Below, one piece after another: positions 1-5,772 of a stretch of DNA of 8,572 bases; position 1 is the stretch's first letter, and every line of letters begins with the position of its first letter. Source of the stretch: an uncultured Acidaminococcus sp. Its GTDB lineage: Bacteria > Bacillota > Negativicutes > Acidaminococcales > Acidaminococcaceae. The DNA lies in assembly GCA_905213155.1 (NCBI GenBank), contig CAJMHI010000064.1, positions 1 to 8,572 of the forward strand, given 5' to 3'. Position numbers and translations under genes: made by a program. The notes beneath the pieces are model-generated. The model had not been told where the DNA came from. It worked only from the letters and a program-made list of their open reading frames with translations, and ran no database searches.

Positions 1-69
1 AAGTAGGCAAATTGGGTGACTTACAAAGTGTTCAATTTGATATTGCAATTTAGGTGCTAAGGAATTCAT
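1..69 (-). CDS. 5' end of an unidentified leftward gene (partial)
   Basis: Read on the minus strand, an ATG at 69-67 opens a frame of 23 codons that runs off the window without a stop. The peptide begins MNSLAPKLQYQIEHF and ends VSHPICLL at the edge. The start is supported by AGGAG at 79-75 on the minus strand, five to six bases before the ATG. I do not recognise the family, and 23 residues are too few to assign one. The gene diverges from the ecf operon and lies in AT-rich DNA unlike the genes to its right. It stands where rplQ would usually lie in Firmicutes. A mobile-element gene is possible but is only inferred from that context. Confidence 0.5.
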   Translation of the reverse strand, partial: MNSLAPKLQYQIEHFVSHPICLL

Positions 70-85
70 AGAGTTCTCCTAAAAT

Positions 86-137
86 GTGAAGTGTCCATTA
101 TGGTGTCAGAGTAATATTCTTCCGGAAGTATCTTCAC
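86..137. repeat. Nested inverted repeats upstream of the leftward gene
   Basis: A near-perfect 16-bp palindrome, ATTCTTCCGGAAGTAT (116-131, one mismatched pair), has a perfect 10-bp core CTTCCGGAAG. It is flanked by GTGAAG (86-91) and its complement CTTCAC (132-137). A second small hairpin, GAAG-TAT-CTTC, overlaps at 125-135. The cluster lies just upstream of the leftward gene, so it could be an operator or the subterminal end of a mobile element. The pattern is seen directly; the role is a guess. Confidence 0.4.
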
Positions 138-311
138 TATACGAAATAAGATTGCTTTTTACAATAGAATTTCGGAAATCGACCTTTTCGTCAGGCGATC
201 CTGACTAGATTTAACATATTTGCTAAATTTTGCGAGCAGAAGTATTCCTATGGCTATTGCTGCAGTCAATCTAGTTCGAAAAATGTTCGTTAACCGGCAG
301 CCATTTTTTAT

Positions 312-341
312 TTGACGGAATTAGGCCGGTAAAGCTATAAT
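312..341 (+). promoter_or_regulatory. sigma70-type promoter for the ecf operon
   Basis: TTGACG (312-317) matches the -35 consensus at five of six positions. TATAAT (336-341) is a perfect -10, and the spacer is 18 bp. Transcription should begin near 347-349, leaving a leader of only about 13-15 bases before the ATG at 362. It is the only good promoter found in front of the four overlapping genes, so it probably drives ecfA1 through truA. Confidence 0.75.
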
Positions 342-351
342 TTAGTTTCAT

Positions 352-356
352 GGAGG
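352..356 (+). promoter_or_regulatory. Ribosome-binding site that fixes the ecfA1 start
   Basis: GGAGG sits five bases before the ATG at 362. An in-frame ATG at 350 overlaps this site, has no ribosome-binding site of its own and would lie almost at the predicted transcription start, so 362 is preferred. Confidence 0.75.
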
Positions 357-361
357 ATGTT

Positions 362-1198
362 ATGGAACCAATTATAGAAACAAAGAACCTGACCCACGTC
401 TATGTGGATGGGGAGAATCAGGAAGTAGCAGCCCTCAAGGGCATCTCGCTGTCCATTGCTCCCGGGGAATTTGTTGCCATTATCGGGACCAACGGCAGCG
501 GAAAATCCACGCTGGCACGGCATTTTAACGGGTTATTGGCACCTACGAGCGGCCATTGTATCGTAGACGGACTGGATACGGCAGAGGAACAGAACCTCTG
601 GGCGGTGCGCCAAAGTGTAGGCATGGTGTTTCAAAATCCAGACAACCAGATCGTAGCAGCCATTGTGGAAGAAGATGTGGCTTTCGGCTTGGAAAATATC
701 GGGGTACCAGGGCCTGAAATTTACCCTCGGGTAAAAAAAGCCCTGGAGACTGTAGGGATGCTAGACTATGCCAAACATGCGCCCCATCGTTTGTCCGGCG
801 GACAGAAGCAGCGGGTAGCTATCGCCGGGGTGATTGCCCTGGAGCCTAAATGCATCGTGTTTGACGAGCCTACCGCTATGCTGGACCCCCAGGGGCGCAA
901 GGAAATCGTCAGTACGGTTTTGCAACTAAATAAAGAAAAACATATTACCATCGTATATATTACCCATAAAATGGAAGAAGCTATGCTGGCGGACCGGATA
1001 ATCGCCATGAAGCAGGGAGAAATTGCCATGGAAGGCACGCCGCAGGAGGTATTTACCCAGGTGGACAAGGTCCGCAGTTTAGGCTTGGAGTGTCCCCTGG
1101 CGGCAGAAGTGGCCTATGCGCTGCAAATGAATGGCCATACGCTGCCTCCTATTTTGACCCATAAGGAGTTGTGTGACGCATTATGTCCATCCAAGTAG
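362..1198 (+). CDS. ecfA1: Energy-coupling factor transporter ATPase EcfA1
   Basis: This is one of the two cytoplasmic ATPases of an ECF vitamin/micronutrient importer. It pairs with EcfA2 and drives EcfT, which docks interchangeable substrate-binding S components. The 278-residue protein has all ABC motifs: Walker A GTNGSGKST (42-50), Q-loop QNPDNQ (91-96), signature LSGGQ (144-148), Walker B CIVFDE (164-169) and the switch histidine H202 in ITHKM. The stretch HFNGLLAPTSG after Walker A and the Q-loop NPDNQ are typical of EcfA/CbiO proteins. The start at 362 was chosen over 350 because of the GGAGG at 352-356. The gene overlaps ecfA2 by 16 bases. No S-component gene is in the window, as expected of group II (shared-module) ECF systems. 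The family is very secure; the A1 label rests on gene order. Confidence 0.93.
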   Translation: MEPIIETKNLTHVYVDGENQEVAALKGISLSIAPGEFVAIIGTNGSGKSTLARHFNGLLAPTSGHCIVDGLDTAEEQNLWAVRQSVGMVFQNPDNQIVAAIVEEDVAFGLENIGVPGPEIYPRVKKALETVGMLDYAKHAPHRLSGGQKQRVAIAGVIALEPKCIVFDEPTAMLDPQGRKEIVSTVLQLNKEKHITIVYITHKMEEAMLADRIIAMKQGEIAMEGTPQEVFTQVDKVRSLGLECPLAAEVAYALQMNGHTLPPILTHKELCDALCPSK

Positions 1199-2049
1199 AG
1201 CATATTTCCTATAACTATAATGCCCATACGAGTCTTTCTGTAAAAGCCCTGGATGATGTGAGCTTTTCTCTGGAAAAGGGAGAATTTGCGGCGCTGATCG
1301 GACACACCGGCAGCGGCAAATCTACGCTGGCAGAGCATTTGAACGGTTTACTTCATCCTATGAGCGGCAATGTACTGGTGGATAGCGTGAACCTGGCAAA
1401 CCGGACGCCGGAAACAAAAAAAGCCCGGGATCGGGTCGGCATGGTGTTTCAGTATCCGGAACATCAATTGTTTGCAGAAACTATTTACGAAGATATTGCC
1501 TTCGGCCCCCGGAACCAGGGGAAAACGGAAGAGGACGTAGCCCAAGCGGTGCGCAGTGCCATGGAATTTGTAGACCTGGATTTTGCGTCCTTTGCCCAGC
1601 GCTCTCCGTTTCAGCTCTCCGGCGGGCAGATGCGCCGGGTAGCCATTGCCGGGGTCATCGCTATGGAACCGGATTACCTGATCTTGGACGAGCCCAGTGC
1701 CGGGTTGGATCCTGTCAGCCGGGACAGCATTTTTGCCCAGATAGAGAGACTTTTCAAGAAACGGAAAATGGGTATTCTTCTCATTACCCATAGCATGGAA
1801 GAGGCAGCTTGCTATGCGACCCGGCTTTTGGTGATGAGCGAAGGGAAACTGCAGCTGGACGGCCCGGCCCGGGAGATTTTTACCACGGAGCGGGAAAAAC
1901 TCCAGCAACTTTCCGTGGATGTGCCGGAAAGTTTAAAACTGGCAGATGCCTTGCGGCAGCAGGGACTGCCAATTAAGGGAACACCGCTGACAAAAATAGA
2001 ACTGATTCAGGCTATAGAGAACGCAAAGGGGTGGAAACATGCTAAGTGA
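1183..2049 (+). CDS. ecfA2: Energy-coupling factor transporter ATPase EcfA2
   Basis: This is the second ATPase of the ECF module, predicted to form a heterodimer with EcfA1 on the cytoplasmic side of EcfT. It has 288 residues. Motifs seen: Walker A GHTGSGKST (40-48), Q-loop QYPEHQ (90-95), signature LSGGQ (145-149), Walker B YLILDE (165-170), D-loop GLDP (174-177) and the switch histidine H203 in ITHSM. Histidine at the second Walker A position and YPEHQ in the Q-loop are typical of EcfA2. The ATG lies inside the end of ecfA1. The nearest Shine-Dalgarno, AAGGAG (1163-1168), is 14 bases away, further than ideal, so translational coupling to ecfA1 is likely. No earlier in-frame start is possible, because a TGA at 1174-1176 lies in this frame just upstream. 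Confidence 0.93.
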   Translation: MSIQVEHISYNYNAHTSLSVKALDDVSFSLEKGEFAALIGHTGSGKSTLAEHLNGLLHPMSGNVLVDSVNLANRTPETKKARDRVGMVFQYPEHQLFAETIYEDIAFGPRNQGKTEEDVAQAVRSAMEFVDLDFASFAQRSPFQLSGGQMRRVAIAGVIAMEPDYLILDEPSAGLDPVSRDSIFAQIERLFKKRKMGILLITHSMEEAACYATRLLVMSEGKLQLDGPAREIFTTEREKLQQLSVDVPESLKLADALRQQGLPIKGTPLTKIELIQAIENAKGWKHAK

Positions 2050-2842
2050 TATTACCTTGGGGCAGTATTACCCCGGTTCTTCCTGCATCCACCGCCTGGA
2101 TCCCCGGACAAAAATCTTAGCAGTCCTATGCTATATGGTGATGGTATTTCTGGCGGATGTGCCCATATCCTATGGCATTCTCATTGCGTTTCTGGTGGTG
2201 GGGGCCGCCTTGGCCAAACTGCCGCCAGGACTTTTGCTGCGCTCTATCAAACCGTTGTGGATTATTATCGTCCTCACGCTGGGTATTCACATTTTTGCGG
2301 ATCCTGGAGAAGTGCTGTGGCAGTGGAAAGTTTTTTCTATTACCAAGGAAGGGATTATCATGGGGGTGAAGATGTCCCTGCGGCTGATTTTGTTGCTTTT
2401 GGTCTCTTCATTAATGACTTTTACCACTAGCCCCATTGTGCTCACCGATGGCATTGAGTCGCTGCTACGGCCTTTTAAAATCATCGGCGTGCCCGCCCAC
2501 GAACTGGCCATGATGATGACCATTGCCCTTCGGTTCATTCCTACCCTTTTGGAAGAAACCGACCGGATCATGAAGGCCCAGCAGTCCCGGGGCGCAGATT
2601 TTTCCACAGGGAATATTGTCAAACGGGCAAAAAGTATGCTGCCCATTTTAATCCCTTTGTTTATTTCCTCTTTTCGCCGGGCGGATGAACTGGCTCTTGC
2701 CATGGAAGCCCGCTGCTACCGGGGCGGGGAAGGACGGACGAGAATGCATGAACTGCTTTTTCATAAAACCGACGTGCTCGCTGCTGTCATTATGCTGGCC
2801 CTTTTTGCGGTGCTGGCTTTTCTGCGCTGGGGCGCGTCATGA
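2039..2842 (+). CDS. ecfT: Energy-coupling factor transmembrane protein EcfT
   Basis: This is the integral-membrane coupling subunit (CbiQ/EcfT family) that links the EcfA1-EcfA2 ATPases to the S components. The 267-residue protein has several hydrophobic segments, roughly at residues 26-58, 72-87, 113-130, 155-170, 200-211 and 244-262. The two cytoplasmic coupling motifs of the family are visible: AQQSRGADF (180-188) and AMEARCYRGG (221-230), whose arginines contact the ATPases. The opening HRLDPRTK (18-25) is also typical. The gene overlaps ecfA2 by 11 bases and has a purine-rich AAAGGGGTGG (2025-2034) just before its ATG. Its stop overlaps the truA start as ATGA. It is full length with nothing unusual. 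Confidence 0.93.
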   Translation: MLSDITLGQYYPGSSCIHRLDPRTKILAVLCYMVMVFLADVPISYGILIAFLVVGAALAKLPPGLLLRSIKPLWIIIVLTLGIHIFADPGEVLWQWKVFSITKEGIIMGVKMSLRLILLLLVSSLMTFTTSPIVLTDGIESLLRPFKIIGVPAHELAMMMTIALRFIPTLLEETDRIMKAQQSRGADFSTGNIVKRAKSMLPILIPLFISSFRRADELALAMEARCYRGGEGRTRMHELLFHKTDVLAAVIMLALFAVLAFLRWGAS

Positions 2843-3576
2843 GACATACAATAAAGGCTGTGGTGGCTTATGATGGGACCCACTACCAGGGATTTCAACG
2901 GCAAAAAAATGGCGTGGGCATCCAGCAACTATTGGAAAAAGCACTGACAGAGGTACTTAAAGAACCGATTCTTATTAAAGCTGCGGGACGGACCGATGCC
3001 GGAGTGCATGCCTTGGGACAGGTGATCAGCTTTAGTACGGCGTCCCGGATTCCCCCGGAAAATTATCGACGGGCCCTGGAACCTCATCTGCCGCCGGATA
3101 TTGCGGTGCGGGAAGCGGAATTTGCGCCGGATGATTTTCATGCCCGCTTTGATGCCGTGGCTAAGACCTATCAGTATATCGTGTATTATTCTCCGCTGCC
3201 GGATCCTGTTCGGCGGAATACCACCTGGGAAATCCGGGAAAAGCCGGATATGGCAGCCATGAATGCCGCTGCAGCTCTTTTGCTGGGGCAGCATGATTTT
3301 TCTTCTTTTAAAAACGCCGGCAGCCAGGATACCAGTCCAGTGCGGACCATGACCGAAGCCCGGTGGGAACAAAACGGGGATTTTTATACCTTCACCATCA
3401 CCGGCGATGGATTTTTGTACCGGATGGTGCGTAATCTGGTGGGATGCCTGGTGAAAGTGGGGACGGGCAAATGGTCCGTGGAAGACTTTCGCCGCATTAT
3501 GGCTGCCAAAAACCGCAAACAGGCAGGCATGGCGGCTCCGCCCCAGGGACTCTATCTGATGCATGTGGAATATTAA
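2839..3576 (+). CDS. truA: tRNA pseudouridine synthase A
   Basis: TruA converts uridines 38-40 in the anticodon arm of tRNAs to pseudouridine in the cytoplasm. The 245-residue length is normal for the family. The catalytic motif GRTDAGVHA (50-58) carries the nucleophile Asp53. Other family landmarks are YDGTHYQGFQRQ near the N-terminus, HARFDAVAKTYQY in the middle, and GDGFLYRMVRN followed by the C-terminal APPQGLYL. The start overlaps the ecfT stop (ATGA) and has only a weak GGGG-type Shine-Dalgarno, so coupling to ecfT translation is likely. In Firmicutes truA commonly follows ecfT and precedes rplM-rpsI. Here the next gene is instead a TonB-dependent receptor. Confidence 0.95.
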   Translation: MRHTIKAVVAYDGTHYQGFQRQKNGVGIQQLLEKALTEVLKEPILIKAAGRTDAGVHALGQVISFSTASRIPPENYRRALEPHLPPDIAVREAEFAPDDFHARFDAVAKTYQYIVYYSPLPDPVRRNTTWEIREKPDMAAMNAAAALLLGQHDFSSFKNAGSQDTSPVRTMTEARWEQNGDFYTFTITGDGFLYRMVRNLVGCLVKVGTGKWSVEDFRRIMAAKNRKQAGMAAPPQGLYLMHVEY

Positions 3577-3590
3577 GTGCGTAAAAATAT

Positions 3591-3710
3591 AAAATGACCC
3601 TTTTCTGTAGGACGGAGCGTCCTTTGTCATTTGCTGATTGCCTTCTTGGGCAATACACGGTAAACTAATGGCAGAGGATCGAACAAATCTTGACAGGAAA
3701 GGGTCGTTTT
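3591..3710 (+). promoter_or_regulatory. Structured leader that can sequester the receptor Shine-Dalgarno
   Basis: The left arm AAAATGACCCTTTTCTGT (3591-3608) and the right arm ACAGGAAAGGGTCGTTTT (3693-3710) are complementary over 18 bp: 16 Watson-Crick pairs and two that become G-U wobbles only in the forward RNA. The right arm contains the likely Shine-Dalgarno (AGGAAAGGG, 3695-3703) of the receptor gene starting at 3714. Inside are two small hairpins: AGGACG-GAG-CGTCCT (3609-3623) and ATTGCC-TTCTTG-GGCAAT (3637-3654). The left arm can instead pair locally, AAATGAC (3592-3598) with GTCATTT (3626-3632), which would free the Shine-Dalgarno. This resembles a riboswitch or translational switch, but no known class was recognised. 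The helix is seen; the regulation is inferred. Confidence 0.5.
3638..3666 (+). promoter_or_regulatory. Weak candidate promoter for the TonB-dependent receptor
   Basis: TTGCCT (3638-3643) and TAAACT (3661-3666) are separated by 17 bp, each matching its consensus at four of six positions. Transcription would start near 3673, inside the structured leader, and would lack the left arm of the long helix. A TATAAA at 3588-3593 is another possible -10 but has no good -35. Read-through from the ecf-truA operon is also possible, since no strong terminator follows truA. Confidence 0.25.
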
Positions 3711-3713
3711 GCA

Positions 3714-5636
3714 ATGAGGAGAGATTGGGAAAGAAAACTGGCGGTGAGTATTCTCACAGCCCTTTTGGCAGGAAGTGCCACAGCCGCGTATGCGGCTTCT
3801 ACACCTGGGGAACCCCAGACCCCCACGGCGGAAGAAGTGGTTATCACGGCCACCCGGTTAAAAAATCAAAAGGTGGATACGCCGGCGGATGTTACGGTGA
3901 TCACCAGCCAGCAGCTGCATGAAAGGGGCTATCGCACTGTCACCGATGCTCTGGAAGATGTACCTGGAGCACGGGTGATGCAAAATGGTGTAAAAGGCTA
4001 TGAATCCCATATTATTTTAAATGGGGATCAGAGAGTGCTGGTGCTGGTGGACGGACGCCGCTTCAACCAGAGCATGGGGAGTATGGCTAAAGCCACCTTT
4101 GATGCTAATACCCTGCCTCCGGTAGACAGCATTGAGCGGATTGAAGTGGTTAAAGGCGGCGCTTCTACCCTCTATGGCGCTGATGCCGTGGGCGGCGTGA
4201 TTAATATCATTACCAAGACGCCGGAAGAGACGTCCGGAAAAATCCGAGTGGGCTACGGTTCCTGGGGCAATCAGGACTTGGGCCTTTTGGTAGGGGGCAA
4301 AACGGGAAAAACCGGGATGCAGGTAGCTGCCAGCCGCAATAAAGCGTCTTACTTCAAACTCAAAGATACCCACGGAGATACCAAAAAGTGGCCGGGAGAA
4401 TCCGGCTATCGGCAAGATGCCATTTCCTTGAAACTGACTCAGGATTTTACGAAAGATGACGGACTGACAGTTAGTTACGATTATTCCAATATGGAGGGCT
4501 GGAATCCGTATCAATATACCTCTCTAGCGCCATCCCACATTGATAAAAAAACCAACAACGTAGGGCTGCGATATGATTGGAACCGGAACGCCAAAAATAG
4601 CGGCTATGTACAGGTTTATCGTAATTTCTACAGCTACTATAACCAGGGCCATATGGATGAGACGGATTGGGGCGTGGAAGGACAGCAAAATTTTGTCCTG
4701 TCTGCTACCAACACCTTGACTGCCGGCTTGGAATACCGGGATGCCAAAGCGGATAATGAAACCAGTTATGGCGGCAAAAAAGGCTATAACAATAAAGCCG
4801 TCTTCCTGTTGGACCAATGGGAATTTGCCCCTACCTGGAAACTTAATACTGGCATCCGCTACGATAAGCACAGCCGCAGCGGCAATCGGACCACGGGCAG
4901 TGCGGCACTGAATAAAAAATTCAGCAAGGACAGCAATGCTTACTTCTCCTGGAACCAGGTATTCCGTACACCCACCATTGATGATTTGTATTACCACAAT
5001 GTAGGGTCTTATGAATGGGGAGGGACTACCTATTATTACGGATATTTAGGTAAAGATGATTTAAAACCGGAAACTGGTAATGTGTATACATTGGGATACA
5101 ATTTTAAAATCACGCCTAAGACCGATGCTGCCGTAACCGCTTTTTACAGTAACTTACATAATGCTATCAACTGGAGAAACGAGTACCCTTACTACTACGC
5201 GGAAAATATAGACAGGCAGAAAAAACGTGGCATGTCCCTGTCCCTGGTACATCATTTGAACAAGTTATGGGATGTGGATGCGGCTTATACCTATGTCAAA
5301 GTAGAAAATAACAGAAATGATACAGGTTATGTTCGTGACACCAACTACTCTCCCAATTATTATCAGTTTGGTGTCCGGTATCATGACACCAAGTGGAATG
5401 TGAATCTCCGTGCCCGGGCGGCCAGCGGACTTTCCGACGCAAGTTACGGGGAAAATCACTACCTCACTATGGATCTTGTGACCCGGTACAAATTCGATAG
5501 AAACTGGACCGGCTTTGTGAACGTGTATAACCTGAATAACGCAGCCTATGCGGAACAAGGCGGTATCGTTAATGGACAGGATAGTTATCCTATGCCTGGC
5601 CGGCGGTTTATTGTAGGGGCAGAATATTCCTTCTAA
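3714..5636 (+). CDS. TonB-dependent outer-membrane receptor, BtuB/CirA-like
   Basis: This is a predicted 22-strand outer-membrane barrel that imports a scarce ligand using energy delivered by TonB. The 640-residue protein opens with a signal peptide (residues 1-27, hydrophobic core about 9-25, cleavage after AYA). A TonB-box-like EVVITATR follows at 41-48. The plug domain spans about 50-168 and includes RVLVLVDGRR (107-116) and IERIEVVKGGASTLYGADAVGGVINI (140-165, split here by family landmarks VVKGG and GGVINI). The barrel follows and ends in EYSF, with the terminal aromatic residue needed for BAM-assisted insertion. An aromatic-rich loop at 423-445 (YYHN, YEWGG, YYYGY) may touch the ligand. 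The ATG at 3714 was chosen over a TTG at 3690 because it gives a normal signal peptide and has AGGAAAGGG ten bases upstream. The ligand is uncertain: siderophore, heme or cobalamin. The downstream binding protein and ATPase fit any of these. Confidence 0.9.
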   Translation: MRRDWERKLAVSILTALLAGSATAAYAASTPGEPQTPTAEEVVITATRLKNQKVDTPADVTVITSQQLHERGYRTVTDALEDVPGARVMQNGVKGYESHIILNGDQRVLVLVDGRRFNQSMGSMAKATFDANTLPPVDSIERIEVVKGGASTLYGADAVGGVINIITKTPEETSGKIRVGYGSWGNQDLGLLVGGKTGKTGMQVAASRNKASYFKLKDTHGDTKKWPGESGYRQDAISLKLTQDFTKDDGLTVSYDYSNMEGWNPYQYTSLAPSHIDKKTNNVGLRYDWNRNAKNSGYVQVYRNFYSYYNQGHMDETDWGVEGQQNFVLSATNTLTAGLEYRDAKADNETSYGGKKGYNNKAVFLLDQWEFAPTWKLNTGIRYDKHSRSGNRTTGSAALNKKFSKDSNAYFSWNQVFRTPTIDDLYYHNVGSYEWGGTTYYYGYLGKDDLKPETGNVYTLGYNFKITPKTDAAVTAFYSNLHNAINWRNEYPYYYAENIDRQKKRGMSLSLVHHLNKLWDVDAAYTYVKVENNRNDTGYVRDTNYSPNYYQFGVRYHDTKWNVNLRARAASGLSDASYGENHYLTMDLVTRYKFDRNWTGFVNVYNLNNAAYAEQGGIVNGQDSYPMPGRRFIVGAEYSF

Positions 5637-5640
5637 GGCC

Positions 5641-5697
5641 CCTCCGGGATGCCCCACTACCGCGCAAGCGCGGTCCCCCGCCCCTACAGGGCGGAGG
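5641..5697. repeat. GC-rich palindromic intergenic element
   Basis: About 79% G+C (counted over 5637-5697), far above its surroundings. An outer pair, CCTCCG (5641-5646) with CGGAGG (5692-5697), encloses two hairpins: ACCGCGC-AA-GCGCGGT (5659-5674) and CCGCCC-CTACA-GGGCGG (5678-5694). The nested palindromes and position between genes resemble REP-type or small MITE-like dispersed repeats. Only one clear copy is in the window, so repetition in the genome is inferred. It may instead be an extra RNA-stabilising structure at the 3' end of the receptor mRNA. Confidence 0.5.
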
Positions 5698-5705
5698 AAA
5701 AAACT

Positions 5706-5738
5706 AGGGAGCTGTTGCAAATGCAACGGCTCCTTTTT
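5706..5738 (+). terminator. Intrinsic terminator after the TonB-dependent receptor
   Basis: An 11-bp RNA stem (5708-5718 with 5723-5733, one U-G wobble) closes on an AAAT loop and is followed at once by five Ts (5734-5738). An A-run precedes the stem. It lies about 70 bases after the receptor stop codon and should end most receptor transcripts. That separates them from the binding-protein operon. Confidence 0.88.
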
Positions 5739-5743
5739 ATAAT
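5715..5743 (+). promoter_or_regulatory. Promoter for the binding protein-ATPase-tonB operon, overlapping the terminator
   Basis: TTGCAA (5715-5720) and a perfect TATAAT (5738-5743) are separated by exactly 17 bp. The -35 lies inside the terminator stem-loop and the -10 begins in its T-run. Transcription should begin near 5750, giving a leader of about 23 bases with AAGGAG at 5761-5766, six bases before the ATG at 5773. Confidence 0.7.
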
Positions 5744-5772
5744 GGAGACAAACCTTGGTAAAGGAGTCTGTC

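Larger units (their letters stand above)
70..349. other. AT-rich intergenic region between divergent genes
   Basis: This stretch of about 280 bases has no convincing coding sequence. It is visibly richer in A+T than the genes to its right. It holds the ribosome-binding site of the leftward gene (75-79), nested inverted repeats (86-137), a small perfect hairpin GTCAGG-CGAT-CCTGAC at 190-205, and the ecf promoter (312-341). The hairpin has no T-run after it, so it is not a good intrinsic terminator. No remnant of rplQ was found in the three forward frames at the left edge. Confidence 0.6.

Noticed and set aside
190..205. Hairpin GTCAGG-CGAT-CCTGAC as a terminator
   Set aside because: It has no T-run on either side long enough for intrinsic termination.
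1..349. rplQ end or other ribosomal-protein remnant upstream of ecfA1
   Set aside because: Forward frames at the left edge hit stops quickly and give no L17-like sequence.
1348..1908. Open frame of 186 codons on the minus strand inside ecfA2
   Set aside because: It is antisense to an intact ABC ATPase and shows no independent start signal or domain.
3609..3623. Hairpin AGGACG-GAG-CGTCCT as a terminator for truA
   Set aside because: The stem is only 6 bp and is followed by TTGTCATTT rather than a real T-run. It is better read as part of the leader structure.
3605..3623. Hairpin near truA as a degraded copy of the GC-rich element at 5641-5697
   Set aside because: Only the CTGTAGG motif is clearly shared (reverse complement near 5683-5689), too little to call a repeat pair.
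3577..3713. Cobalamin riboswitch before the TonB-dependent receptor
   Set aside because: The interval is too short for the usual length of about 200 bases, and I could not find the conserved B12-box GCCACTG or the other typical segments.
3577..3713. Fur box controlling the receptor
   Set aside because: No stretch resembles the GATAATGATAATCATTATC-type palindrome.
2929..3714. Long open frame of 261 codons on the minus strand across truA
   Set aside because: It lies antisense to a clear truA with intact catalytic motif, has no recognisable domain, and its composition is what the reverse strand of a GC-biased gene would give.
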